Program-made: the position numbers and the translations under genes
Assembly (NCBI GenBank): GCA_963665705.1
Contig: OY762448.1
Location: 4,030,001 to 4,094,000 of the forward strand
Reading direction: 5' to 3'
DNA: 64,000 bases
Source of the DNA: Saccharicrinis sp963665705
Lineage (GTDB): Bacteria; Bacteroidota; Bacteroidia; Bacteroidales; Marinilabiliaceae
Notes under the pieces: generated by a model
What the model saw: only the letters and a program-made list of their open reading frames with translations
Databases searched by the model: none
What the model was told of the DNA's origin: nothing
Shown here: positions 8,391 to 16,971 of the stretch, piece after piece
How the letters are laid out: each line of letters starts with the position of its first letter
Position numbering within the stretch: position 1 is the first letter of the stretch

Positions 8391-10301
8391 TCAATACCTA
8401 TCAAACACCTCTAATTCAGACAAATCACTCTCATCATCCAACAATACCCCAGTACTGAATTGAGAAGTCTTCTGCTCATCAACGAGCTCTTTATTTCCAG
8501 TTGAGCTATTGAAATAATGACCATGCCCATTTAAATTAAAGTATCCAATCAATGCTTTTAGCTGTACGGATTGAGAACTTAATTCTTCAGCATTACCTGC
8601 CATTTCTTCACTTCCTGATGCATTTTCCTGAGTGGCCTGATTCAACTGTTGAATAGCCGTGTTTATTTGAGTAACTCCATCCAGTTGTTCTTTAGCTGCG
8701 ACAGCTATTTCATTCATCAGGCTATTGGATTCATTTATAATCGGAATAAGTTCTTCTAATTTATTATTAGAATTTTGAGTTAACATACTATTTTCTTTAG
8801 TCAATTTAACAATTTCAGAAGCTGCTAAACTACTACGTTCTGCTAACTTACGGACCTCACTTGCTACCACTGCAAACCCTCTACCATATTCCCCTGCGCG
8901 AGCAGCCTCAACCGCCGCATTTAAAGCTAAAATATTTGTTTGATTAGCAATTTCATTAATGACTGCAATTTTTTCAGCAATTTTTTTATTGGACTCAACG
9001 GCTTTATTGGATTCAACACTTACATTTCGGATGGCATTCACAGCCAGATCTGATTGCTGAGCTCCACCAATTGCATTACTACTACTTTGCTGAATATTAG
9101 CCACCATCTCTTCCATTGTTGTTGAAACCTCCTCTAATGATGCAGCTTGTTCTGTAGCTCCTTGAGACATGGTTTGTGAATTTTGATTCAATTGATTGCT
9201 GGCCACCGACAACTGTTCTGAACCGCCCTTTATTTCAGTTACAACTTCTTTTAGCTTTCCATTCATAATAGCCATAGAACTCATTAATCTTGTAACCTCA
9301 TCATTTCCTTCTATTGTTATATCATGATTCAGATTTCCCTTTGCCAAAGCTTCTATTATTGCAACCCCCTCGTTCAATGGAGTAGTAATGCTCATTATTG
9401 TGGTTCTGCTTATAAAAATGGCTATAACTACTACAATTATTAAAATAATTACACTTAAGCTCTTAGCCCTATTCATTACTTTCTTTTCCAATTCTGATAC
9501 TGAATTAACAATTCCTTCAGTATAATGTGCCACTTGTTCTCCTGAGGCTTTCATTTTTTTTATTTGATCACCCTGATCAGTAACTTCTCCTACAAATTTT
9601 TCAAACGCATCTTTGTATTTTTCATATGCAGAATTTAAATCACCTATTATTTTTCGTTCTGAAGTCCCGTAATATCTATTATTAGCTGAGTTAAGCACGC
9701 TAAAACAATCTGACAATTTATTCGCTACATTCTGTTTAGTATCCGTATTTAATTCTCCCGCTGAATTCGTTTGATTAGCCACAAATTCCCAGGCGGCTAT
9801 TCTTAATAAAGCATGAGCATTATACATAGCAGATGCGAAACCTGATAAGTTTTTAATTTCACTACTTTGAGTTAATAAATTACCGATCATTACACCTGTA
9901 TTGGACCAATTAATACGTTCTTCTTGTTTTTCTTTTTCAATGTTGGCGTATATATTAAAATCATTATTGTATTGATTTATATAATCTTTTAACGAATTAA
10001 TCCGTTCATCTTTATAAACACCTGTAGTTTGAGAAGAATCAACATTAAGGAGAGCTAATTTCGAATATCTTTTTACTAATTCTATATTTTCATCACCTCC
10101 AAAGGTCATAAAATAGGTAACTTTTAATCGTGCATTTAAAAGCGCGATCTCAGCTTCCTCAAGTTGATTGGAAACTTTAACAATTTTATTTGTTTTTAAT
10201 AAACTGTTTCTACCAATTAGGCCAATGATAATAACACCTATTACCATTATTGCAAAACCTACAGTCAATCTTAGTCTAATAGAGAAATTTCTCAAACTCA
10301 T
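8391..10301 (-). CDS. Methyl-accepting chemotaxis protein (receptor 2)
   Basis: Paralogue of the receptor at 6364-8241, 636 residues with the same layout: TM1 near 12-31, a periplasmic helical bundle, TM2 near 280-300, HAMP and a signalling coiled coil with the tip segment EYGRGFAVVASEVRKLAE. The signalling halves align closely while the periplasmic halves are much more diverged, as expected for duplicated receptors that acquired different ligands. The Gln/Glu-rich stretches around the hairpin are likely methylation regions. A terminator hairpin lies just upstream, so it is probably transcribed apart from the HNH gene and may be co-transcribed with receptor 1. Confidence 0.93.
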   Translation of the reverse strand: MSLRNFSIRLRLTVGFAIMVIGVIIIGLIGRNSLLKTNKIVKVSNQLEEAEIALLNARLKVTYFMTFGGDENIELVKRYSKLALLNVDSSQTTGVYKDERINSLKDYINQYNNDFNIYANIEKEKQEERINWSNTGVMIGNLLTQSSEIKNLSGFASAMYNAHALLRIAAWEFVANQTNSAGELNTDTKQNVANKLSDCFSVLNSANNRYYGTSERKIIGDLNSAYEKYKDAFEKFVGEVTDQGDQIKKMKASGEQVAHYTEGIVNSVSELEKKVMNRAKSLSVIILIIVVVIAIFISRTTIMSITTPLNEGVAIIEALAKGNLNHDITIEGNDEVTRLMSSMAIMNGKLKEVVTEIKGGSEQLSVASNQLNQNSQTMSQGATEQAASLEEVSTTMEEMVANIQQSSSNAIGGAQQSDLAVNAIRNVSVESNKAVESNKKIAEKIAVINEIANQTNILALNAAVEAARAGEYGRGFAVVASEVRKLAERSSLAASEIVKLTKENSMLTQNSNNKLEELIPIINESNSLMNEIAVAAKEQLDGVTQINTAIQQLNQATQENASGSEEMAGNAEELSSQSVQLKALIGYFNLNGHGHYFNSSTGNKELVDEQKTSQFSTGVLLDDESDLSELEVFDRY

Positions 10302-10321
10302 AGTGGATTTATTTTAGTTAT

Positions 10322-10350
10322 ACAAAAAAAGATGGTAAAAAACCATCTTT
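10322..10350 (-). terminator. Terminator between the HNH gene and receptor 2
   Basis: AAAGATGGT (10328-10336) and ACCATCTTT (10342-10350) pair around five bases, followed on the minus strand by a T-run. It ends 21 bases before the receptor ATG, so it could end the HNH transcript or act as an attenuator for the receptor. Confidence 0.6.
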
Positions 10351-10549
10351 CTATTAATTTAGTAATTAGATATTACAATTACAAAAACCGTATTAATCAT
10401 ATTAAATACTATGAATTTTCTTTTTCTCTTCTATTTTTTTTAATATTTAAACAAGTTCTTCAAATAATCCAGTACATTCAGCATATCTATCAGATTTCGA
10501 CTAAACGCTACACATTAGGAAATTAGCATAATCTACATAAAAAAATATT

Positions 10550-11188
10550 TTATTTTTTACTTTGAGTGTACCATCTCCAGACGGTATGGTAAGGAATATT
10601 TGTAATTTTTGCCACCTGAACCGGGTCATGATGTTGACAAAGTTTTAAAATATTCATTTTAATTTCTTTAGGATACCTAACTGCTTTTGTCTTTGTTTTA
10701 CAATAACGCTTTCTGATACGAACAATACTCATTTCAGAAACATTAAACTCTTTAGCTATTATTTTGGCTAATTCACCATTATCTAACCGTTCAGCAATTT
10801 TAATTGCTTGTTCATACGAAATTGAAGAACTACCTCTAACTTCTAATGATTTGGCACCTGCTAACCCATTTTTAATGCGATTCTGGGTAAGAGCCTTTTG
10901 ATTACCCCATTCTAAGTTTTGGTAACTGTTATCTGTACTAACACAATTTTTATGTAATACCATTTTAAAAGATACCGGCTTGGGATTTGGCACAAAAGCC
11001 AAAGCAACCAATCTGTGCACATACATAACTACACCTTTTATAGATACTTGATAATATCCATGCCTACTTTTAGGCGATTTTATTAAAGACTGATGCAATG
11101 CCGAACCGTTATATTCAACAAGACTTCCATCCTCACTAATCGTAATCTCATCTTTAACTCCAGGATACTTAATTTTTTTAAACTCCAT
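10550..11188 (-). CDS. Free-standing NUMOD4/HNH-type putative endonuclease or DNA-binding protein
   Basis: 212 residues. The N-terminal half resembles the NUMOD4 plus HNH arrangement of phage and intron homing endonucleases: VHRLVALAFVPNP, then VLHKN and NSYQNLEWG where HNH proteins have VNH-x-D and NLEW. The residues after the central histidine deviate (HKNCVS instead of HIDGN), so nuclease activity is doubtful. The C-terminal half has two helix-turn-helix-like segments (ISYEQAIKIAERL... and VQVAKITNIPYHTVWRWY), typical of DNA-recognition modules in such proteins. No intron, intein or phage gene flanks it. It may be a lone mobile gene or a domesticated regulator. A promoter-like pair lies upstream. 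Confidence 0.7.
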   Translation of the reverse strand: MEFKKIKYPGVKDEITISEDGSLVEYNGSALHQSLIKSPKSRHGYYQVSIKGVVMYVHRLVALAFVPNPKPVSFKMVLHKNCVSTDNSYQNLEWGNQKALTQNRIKNGLAGAKSLEVRGSSSISYEQAIKIAERLDNGELAKIIAKEFNVSEMSIVRIRKRYCKTKTKAVRYPKEIKMNILKLCQHHDPVQVAKITNIPYHTVWRWYTQSKK

Positions 11189-11273
11189 TTTGCTGCGATT
11201 TAATATATTGATATTGATTAAAGGGGCTCGGTAAAAATAAGCGGGTCGGAATCGAATTAAAAAGGATATAAAA

Positions 11274-11305
11274 CAAAGTTAAATAATTATATTAAAACAT
11301 TACAA
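11274..11305 (-). promoter_or_regulatory. Promoter of the HNH-type gene (TTG-N21-TAACTTTG)
   Basis: On the minus strand TAACTTTG (11281 to 11274) matches TAnnTTTG, and a TTG lies 21 bases upstream. The ATG is at 11188, giving a leader of about 80 bases. Confidence 0.4.
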
Positions 11306-11404
11306 TTTAATTCGTTAAAAAAATTACAAATAATGCTCTCCTCTAAAGTTTCCACTTATTTTATTATATAACGGTATAAGAGCATGAATAGTTTTGTTCA
11401 TCAG

Positions 11405-11432
11405 CAAAAAAGGCCGTTTAAACAAACGACCT
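11405..11432 (-). terminator. Terminator of the YceI gene
   Basis: AAGGCCGTTT (11409-11418) and AAACGACCTT (11423-11432) form a stem with a four-base loop. On the minus strand it is followed by a run of six T, 30 bases after the yceI stop. Confidence 0.75.
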
Positions 11433-11461
11433 TAATAGTTGATTGGGGGAAAACATATGTA

Positions 11462-12031
11462 TTATTTAGTAATAAGTTTTACATCCAATGTAAACTCATC
11501 ATAAATTACTTTATCACCAAGATTATCGAAAAAGCTTGTAGAACCATATCGTACATCATATTTAGATCTGTCAACAACTAACAAACCTGAAAATACACTA
11601 CCATCTTTGGTTACTTCAAACTCAATAGGATTTGTTTTTCCTTTTATTGTTAAATCTCCTGTAACACTTGCTTTTCCTTCTTTAAACTTGGAGCTTGAAG
11701 TAACTTTAAGTGTAGCTGTCGGAAATTTCTCTACACTAAAAAAATCATCAGATTTAAGGTGTCCTATTAATTTTGCATTATAACCCGCATCTTCAAGATC
11801 ATCATTTGTTAAACTTTGCATATCAATAACAAATGTTCCTGATACTATTTTATCACCTTTTACTACAAATGCCCCTTCTTTAATAGCGATGTGACCTTTA
11901 TGTGCACCACCAATTTTTTTTCCTTCCCATTTTACAGTTGATTTTGATGCATTTACTGTAAAATCCTGAGCATATACACTTGCTGACACTATAACTAACA
12001 CTGCTAATAATAAACTCTTCATTGTCTTCAT
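11462..12031 (-). CDS. YceI-family secreted lipid-binding protein
   Basis: 189 residues with a clean signal peptide cut after ...VSASVYA at about 21, so it is periplasmic. The mature part is a single YceI lipocalin-like barrel: the family pattern FTVNASKSTVKWEGKK at the start, GHLKSDDFFSVEKFPTATL in the middle and ITGDLTIKG-like GDLTIKGKTNPI after it. Family members bind long isoprenoid or other amphiphilic chains and are often induced by stress or base; the natural ligand here is unknown. It has its own terminator and no operon partner. Confidence 0.9.
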   Translation of the reverse strand: MKTMKSLLLAVLVIVSASVYAQDFTVNASKSTVKWEGKKIGGAHKGHIAIKEGAFVVKGDKIVSGTFVIDMQSLTNDDLEDAGYNAKLIGHLKSDDFFSVEKFPTATLKVTSSSKFKEGKASVTGDLTIKGKTNPIEFEVTKDGSVFSGLLVVDRSKYDVRYGSTSFFDNLGDKVIYDEFTLDVKLITK

Positions 12032-12136
12032 AATTCTTTGTTTTTATTGGTTTTTAATATTTATTCATTATTATTTAATTGAGATTAAAAATTTATGAGT
12101 TGTTCTTATTTAAATCTAATACCCCTCATTTTATAT

Positions 12137-12393
12137 TAACCCGAGTTCGATATAAAATTATTGACTCAGACCGCCTATAAATAATGAGTTTCAATGAATA
12201 TTTGTGAAGTCATAGCGGGCTATGTCAAACAAATATGAAGTAGAAAATCGTTGTTTATAGATGGCTTTCTATTAAAATACTAATCTACTTCGTTAAATTC
12301 TTTTACCATAGCTCGCTATGCAAAAAGAATTTATCTTGTATATCAGCATTTTAATGAAATCTGAGCTCTTTAATTTTAATTGAACTCGGGTTA
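12137..12393. mobile_element. 257-bp MITE-like element with terminal inverted repeats and two internal hairpins
   Basis: The ends are TAACCCGAGTTC (12137-12148) and GAACTCGGGTTA (12382-12393), a perfect 12-bp inverted repeat that continues imperfectly to about 23 bp. Inside are two nested hairpins. One (12198-12236) has arms ATATTTGT/ACAAATAT enclosing CATAGC-GG-GCTATG; the other (12294-12333) has arms TAAATTC/GAATTTA enclosing CATAGC-TC-GCTATG. No open frame of note. The right end abuts the stop codon of the pirin gene. A single end-like sequence recurs at 23507-23526. Confidence 0.65.
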
Positions 12394-13104
12394 TTACCTC
12401 ATTGGTATATCCATTACTAAAAGCTTTGAAGGAGACAGAATATCAATTTCAAATGATTCCGTATCCCATATACCTATGGCATCTCTGGTTTTCATTATTT
12501 GACCATTGATCTTTATTTCTCCATCAATCAACATAATATAAACACCATTATCTTTCTCTTTTACATGATATGGCTGTTTAACGGCATGTGTAAAATTACC
12601 CATGTAAAACCAGGCATCCTGATGGATCCAAACCCCTTGATCATCTTTATTTGGACTAAGAACTTGATAAAATTCGTTTTCCTTTTCCACATCTTTTAAC
12701 GAAATCTGATCATAACGGGGCTCTACATTTTTTTTATTTGGGAATAACCAAATTTGAAACAGACTTAACGCTTCCTCTTTGCTGTGATTAAATTCACTAT
12801 GAAAAATACCACTACCTGCACTCATTACCTGCACTTCTCCTGCATTGATTACAGAACTATTTCCCATTGAATCTTTATGAGCCAAAGCTCCTGATAATGG
12901 AATAGTGATGATTTCCATGTTATCATGCGGGTGCTCAGGAAAACCTCCTCCAGCAGCAATCAAGTCATCATTTAAAACCCGCAACACTCCAAAATGAATT
13001 CGCTCGGGATGATAATAATTTGCAAAACTGAATGAATACCTGGTATTTAACCATCCGTAATTGGCAGCTCCTCGTGATTCTGATGTATATAATATTGTTT
13101 GCAT
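12394..13104 (-). CDS. Pirin-family cupin protein (YhhW-like)
   Basis: 236-residue cytoplasmic bicupin. The metal ligands of pirins are all in place: His58 and His60 (FPEHPHDNMEII), His102 and Glu104 (IFHSEFNH). Relatives such as E. coli YhhW show quercetin 2,3-dioxygenase activity in vitro, while others act as redox-sensitive regulators, so the substrate cannot be read from the sequence. It starts 90 bases after an AraC-type regulator gene on the same strand and is probably co-transcribed and controlled with it. A MITE-like element begins at the base after its stop codon. Confidence 0.9.
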   Translation of the reverse strand: MQTILYTSESRGAANYGWLNTRYSFSFANYYHPERIHFGVLRVLNDDLIAAGGGFPEHPHDNMEIITIPLSGALAHKDSMGNSSVINAGEVQVMSAGSGIFHSEFNHSKEEALSLFQIWLFPNKKNVEPRYDQISLKDVEKENEFYQVLSPNKDDQGVWIHQDAWFYMGNFTHAVKQPYHVKEKDNGVYIMLIDGEIKINGQIMKTRDAIGIWDTESFEIDILSPSKLLVMDIPMR

Positions 13105-13193
13105 CTCTTTATCTTTTTGTACGATACAAACATACGACGAGAATTTAGGTATCTGATTGCGAAAATCAGTTGAGGTATTGCAAAAATCAGACT

Positions 13194-14081
13194 TTATGGT
13201 ATTTTATTGAGATTTTTAGAACGAAACTGTCCGGGAGTCTCTCCCACATTCTTTTTAAAGAAGTTACTAAAATGCGATGGTTCCTCAAATCCAAGTGCAA
13301 AACCAAGCTCTTTATTGCTATTATCTGTAAATAGTAAAATCCGCTTTGCTTCAACTAATAATTTATCCTGAATAAATTCTTTGGCAGATTTACCAGACTG
13401 GGCTTTTACATATTTATTTAAATAATCACTACTTACAGCCAAAATATCGGCATATTCAGATACTTTATGCAATTCTGTATACTTCTTTTCTATTAACTGC
13501 TTAAAACTAACGAAAAGATTATTTGAACCAGTTGCCTGTTCTAGTTCCACTGAATTTTGAAGGCTACATAATGAAGTAATACGTATAAAAAACAATTTTA
13601 GTAAAGCTCCCAGCGCATCATATCGAAAGGTCAAATCATTATTTGAGTAAAACTTAACCTGTTCAACTATATTTTCAAGATTTTCAAAATCTTTTAGTGG
13701 TAAATGTAAAGGAGGAGAATAACCATAAGTATTATATAAATAAACCCTGTCTATTATTTTTTGATGTATATTGCTTTGAAGTAAAAACTCGGAACTAAAA
13801 TTCATGACCCAACCTTCAGGTTTTTCAGGAGTGCTTATTTGATGTACTTGTCCCGGATAAACAAGATGTAAAGAATAATCATTTATTTCAAACTCATTAA
13901 AATCAATAAAATGCTTTCCATTACCATGCTTAACCAAAACCATAGTGTAATATTCATGACGGTGAGGCTCATCATCAATCCCGTTTAAATGGTCAAATAC
14001 TTCACCAATATCTTTCAGAATAAATTCAACTTTATCTCCGGATTGATTACTTAAACCATAGGATTTTACTGATTGATTCAT
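13194..14081 (-). CDS. AraC-family transcriptional regulator upstream of pirin
   Basis: 295 residues: an N-terminal cupin-like sensor (PHRHEYYTMVLVKHGNGKHFIDF, about 40-62, then LVYPGQVHQIS) and a C-terminal AraC double helix-turn-helix (about 190-292) ending in the usual LGFALGFEEPSHFSNFFKKNVGETPGQFR pattern. It probably senses a small ligand and controls itself and the pirin gene 90 bases downstream. A promoter and a hairpin terminator lie in its leader, which suggests transcription attenuation or a separate small RNA. Confidence 0.9.
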   Translation of the reverse strand: MNQSVKSYGLSNQSGDKVEFILKDIGEVFDHLNGIDDEPHRHEYYTMVLVKHGNGKHFIDFNEFEINDYSLHLVYPGQVHQISTPEKPEGWVMNFSSEFLLQSNIHQKIIDRVYLYNTYGYSPPLHLPLKDFENLENIVEQVKFYSNNDLTFRYDALGALLKLFFIRITSLCSLQNSVELEQATGSNNLFVSFKQLIEKKYTELHKVSEYADILAVSSDYLNKYVKAQSGKSAKEFIQDKLLVEAKRILLFTDNSNKELGFALGFEEPSHFSNFFKKNVGETPGQFRSKNLNKIP

Positions 14082-14164
14082 TGAATATTTTAGATTATAC
14101 TAGGTTTACAAACATTGAAGTACCAATATAATAAATATTCTTTTTGAATCTATAAAGGCATAAA

Positions 14165-14230
14165 AAAACGCCCCGCGGAGATTCCTGCGGAGCGTTCAAT
14201 CTTTAACCAAACCTAACCCTAAACTATGAG
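14165..14230 (-). ncRNA. Candidate small RNA or attenuated leader upstream of the AraC gene
   Basis: On the minus strand a complete promoter is followed about 35 bases later by a strong stem-loop and T-run, which defines a transcript of about 70 bases. The stem uses 14167-14180 and 14185-14196. One position is a U-G wobble on the minus RNA but a C-A mismatch on the plus RNA, which fixes the orientation. No ATG-started leader peptide is visible. The AraC ATG is 84 bases beyond the T-run. Confidence 0.5.
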
Positions 14231-14235
14231 TATAA

Positions 14236-14268
14236 CAAAGATATATAATATTGCTTTCTCAACAAAAA
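14236..14268 (-). promoter_or_regulatory. Promoter TTTTTG-N19-TATCTTTG for the candidate small RNA
   Basis: Minus strand: TTTTTG (14268 to 14263), a 19-base spacer, and TATCTTTG (14243 to 14236, a TAnnTTTG match). It is the best promoter match seen in the window. Confidence 0.65.
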
Positions 14269-14384
14269 TTTAAGGTTTATTTAATGTTAAATTATGCTAA
14301 TTGGTAATCATTTACGGAAATACGAAGTTAAAACCAGTAAGATTTACTTACAACAAGTAAAAAACCTGACTGGTTTATAAATCC

Positions 14385-14480
14385 ACGCCCTGAAAGGGCA
14401 ATTCATTTCAGCCCAATGCAAAACGTAGTGACGCGTTGGGATAAATTTACACGCAATGCCAATTACGCCCTGTAAGGGCA
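14385..14480 (+). repeat. REP-like palindrome unit (forward)
   Basis: Contains GCCCTGAAAGGGC, then a hairpin with CCCAATGC/GCGTTGGG arms around an AACGTAGTGAC loop, then GCCCTGTAAGGGC. The same order recurs at 19679, 20030, 20838 and, split by IS66, at 21121/23242. 14281-14384 shows nothing else. Confidence 0.8.
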
Positions 14481-14561
14481 AGTAAAAGATTTAATTATGA
14501 TTTTCTCAAAATAGGTTTTCATCGATTAGGTGTAAACTTTTGTAGAACGAAATATTTTGAA

Positions 14562-14648
14562 TTGCCCTTACAGGGCGCTTATTAACAGAATGACATGTTC
14601 TCCCATGGCGTTGCCATGGGCTGAATTGAGTTGGGCCTACAGCCCGCA
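14562..14648 (-). repeat. REP-like palindrome unit (reverse)
   Basis: Contains GCCCTTACAGGGC, then CCCATGGCGTTGCCATGGG, then GGGCCTACAGCCC. It is the reverse-type unit, repeated at 19507, 20642 and 20953. Confidence 0.8.
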
Positions 14649-14698
14649 AATTTATTCTATTAAATAATAAACTATACGAGATAGCGAAACGTACTTTT

Positions 14699-14746
14699 AC
14701 AAGCTGTAAATCAGTCCTCCCCAATTCGGGGGAGTTAGAGGGGGCC
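14699..14746 (-). repeat. Repeat family A copy abutting the kinase stop codon
   Basis: On the minus strand it reads GGCCCCCTCTAACTCCCC, a GGGG arm, then GACTGATTTACAGCTTG. The repeat starts at the base after the TAA of the histidine kinase gene and can form a GC-rich hairpin, possibly acting as a terminator. Confidence 0.75.
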
Positions 14747-16609
14747 TTACCTCTTCTCAAATGTTATTGCAAACGTAGTTCCTTTGCCTAATTCCGTTTC
14801 TATATGAAGTTTTGCATTATTTTCTTTAACAAAACCGCAAACCAACTGCATACCTAAACCTACTCCTTTTTCATTTTGAGTACCGTAGGTGCTGTTTATT
14901 GTATTGAAGTCAAAAAGTGTGTCTTTTTGTTCCTGAGTCATACCAACGCCTGTATCGGTGATTTTTAATGCTGTATGGAGCGATGAATCTTCTGCTGATA
15001 TAGTTACAGAACCTTCCTCAGGGGTAAATTTAATGGCATTATTAATCAGGTTACGCAGAGCGATAGATAAGTTTACCCTATCGACAAATAATGTAACAGA
15101 AGGATTAATGTTGATACTTACATTAATATTCTTTTTATTAGATACATGCTTCAAATTGTTCACTTCAAGTGTTGCAACATCTTTAAGGTTTACAGTTGTG
15201 GGTACCGATTGCTGATCACCCATTTGGTTTACTCCCCATTGCAACAAGTTATCCAGTAGATCTAACAGGCCTGCTGATGATGATTTAAGTTCTTTACCAA
15301 GCATTAGGAGTTTATCAACATCATTATATTCTGAGCATATTTCTATTACCTCTGCGTAACTATGAAAGGTTGCCAGCGGACTACGTAAATCGTGCGATAA
15401 AATGGAGAAGAACTTGTTTTTTGTAGCGTTGGCATTTTCAAGTTCTTTACGCTGTTGCTCTAATATTAAATTGGTTTTACGACGCTCACGGTTAATTTTT
15501 AAAATAATAAAAACCAATATCGTTAATAGCACCAATACCGATGTAGCACTTATGGCAATAATTAAATATAATTGTTTATAAGCCTTTTCTTCATCTACTT
15601 CTTTTTGTTTTTTAGCTACCTCATGTTTAGTATGCAGATTAGCAATTCTACGTACGGTTTCTTCGTTATTAATACTATCGCTATAGGCCACATATTGTTT
15701 ATGATGAAAAAATGCCTTTTCAAAGTCTTTAGCCTGATTGTAAATAGTGGATAAGCTTAAGCTGGCATCGCGTATCTGCTCTTTTAATCCATACTCCTGA
15801 GCTAACTGTAGGCTTCTATGTGCAGTTTGTTTGGCTTTTTTATATTGTTGGCGTTTAAAGTAAACCTCAGCTAATCCATCTAAATAGGACGATACTGCGT
15901 AATTATCGCCAAGTGGTTCAAGTATTTCAATGGATTCATTTAAATAAGTCTCTGCACTATCGAGTTTATTTTGAACTATATAAATATTACCAATATTACC
16001 TTTTGCATAAGCATAATACTGATTATTATTTATTAATAAAAAAAGATCACTTGACTTTTTATAATAATCTAAAGCTAATTTATTTTCACTCCGCTTTTTA
16101 CATAAAACACCAAGATTAAAAATAGACATAACTAAGCGTGTTGAATCATGTAATTGACCAAACAATTCTATACTTTTTTTATAACTTTCCTCTGATTCCT
16201 TATACTGTTCTTGCCTCATGTAAACTCTACCCAAGCTTGAGTATACTGAAGCTACACCTTTTAATATATGATTTCTATTATATAATTTTTTGCTCTCTAA
16301 AAGACATTCAATGGCTTTATCTAAAGCACCTAATTTAATATACACTGTTGCCTCTAAAAACTTTGATGCTGCCATTTCGGTATAGTCATCACATTCTTTG
16401 GCATAATAATAGGTTAATTTTGCATGTTTTAATTTCTCATCAGGTTCATTAGATAAATAAGAAATATCATGACAAATATGACTTTTCTCGAGATTAGATA
16501 AATATTCTTTCTTTTCGTTAAAAACCTGCAATACACTATCTAACTTACTATTCGACAATAATAAAATTGGAAAAAGAAAAAATAATAGTATACAAAAAAT
16601 AACCTTCAT
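14747..16609 (-). CDS. TPR-sensor histidine kinase (kinase 1)
   Basis: 620-residue membrane histidine kinase without a receiver domain. Order: signal or anchor segment (1-19), five to six tetratricopeptide repeats (about 60-310) presumably in the periplasm, coiled coil, one TM helix (about 348-370), HisKA with the phospho-accepting His at 406 (SHDLRSP), and HATPase_c with NLINNAIKF, DTGVGM and GVGLGMQLV boxes. The 54-residue gene at 16632-16796 ends 22 bases before its start, so the two are likely one operon. From residue 201 to the end it is about 90 percent identical by eye to the kinase at 16972-18837, while residues 1-200 are clearly diverged. No response regulator gene is adjacent. Confidence 0.92.
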   Translation of the reverse strand: MKVIFCILLFFLFPILLLSNSKLDSVLQVFNEKKEYLSNLEKSHICHDISYLSNEPDEKLKHAKLTYYYAKECDDYTEMAASKFLEATVYIKLGALDKAIECLLESKKLYNRNHILKGVASVYSSLGRVYMRQEQYKESEESYKKSIELFGQLHDSTRLVMSIFNLGVLCKKRSENKLALDYYKKSSDLFLLINNNQYYAYAKGNIGNIYIVQNKLDSAETYLNESIEILEPLGDNYAVSSYLDGLAEVYFKRQQYKKAKQTAHRSLQLAQEYGLKEQIRDASLSLSTIYNQAKDFEKAFFHHKQYVAYSDSINNEETVRRIANLHTKHEVAKKQKEVDEEKAYKQLYLIIAISATSVLVLLTILVFIILKINRERRKTNLILEQQRKELENANATKNKFFSILSHDLRSPLATFHSYAEVIEICSEYNDVDKLLMLGKELKSSSAGLLDLLDNLLQWGVNQMGDQQSVPTTVNLKDVATLEVNNLKHVSNKKNINVSININPSVTLFVDRVNLSIALRNLINNAIKFTPEEGSVTISAEDSSLHTALKITDTGVGMTQEQKDTLFDFNTINSTYGTQNEKGVGLGMQLVCGFVKENNAKLHIETELGKGTTFAITFEKR

Positions 16610-16631
16610 GAAAAATTAGCCTATTATACAT

Positions 16632-16796
16632 TTACTTTTTAGGTGGATCAATATCAACCTCGGGATCAGGCATCCTAAAAAAACTTGCATTGCAGTCTTT
16701 ACCAATGTTAAGTACTCTAACATAGTCTGCATTTTGCAATACTTCTTCGTTCATTTTTTGATTTTCCGAATAAAATCTTAATTGATTTGTTACCAT
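16632..16796 (-). CDS. 54-residue protein with DPE-x-DIDPPKK tail, upstream of kinase 1
   Basis: ATG at 16796, stop at 16632, 54 residues, starting MVTNQLRFYSENQKMNEEVL and ending PDPEVDIDPPKK. No signal peptide or TM segment. I do not recognise it. Support for it being real: it directly precedes kinase 1, and a second protein with the same kind of tail (DDPEIEVLPPKP) directly precedes the paralogous kinase 2. It may be a shortened relative of that 123-residue protein, or a small partner or peptide of the kinase. Confidence 0.55.
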   Translation of the reverse strand: MVTNQLRFYSENQKMNEEVLQNADYVRVLNIGKDCNASFFRMPDPEVDIDPPKK

Positions 16797-16971
16797 AATA
16801 ATATACAATTAATATTAAAAAACTCCTAAAAATAGAATATTTAAATCTATTAATAAATAATTCCTTTTGGTTTTTTTAAAATTAACAGTTTTAATTTACT
16901 ACAATGGCCTTAGGTGTCTATACATATAAAAATGTAAATCAGCTTTACTCCTTTTATCAAATTGATAGAAG

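Noticed and set aside
12137..12393. Riboswitch or structured RNA reading of the 257-bp element
   Set aside because: It lies after a stop codon, not before a gene, and the matching terminal inverted repeats fit a mobile element better. RNA function remains possible but is not supported.
14506..14760. Open frame of 84 codons on the minus strand
   Set aside because: It is made of REP units and a family A repeat and overlaps the kinase end; translation has no protein-like character.
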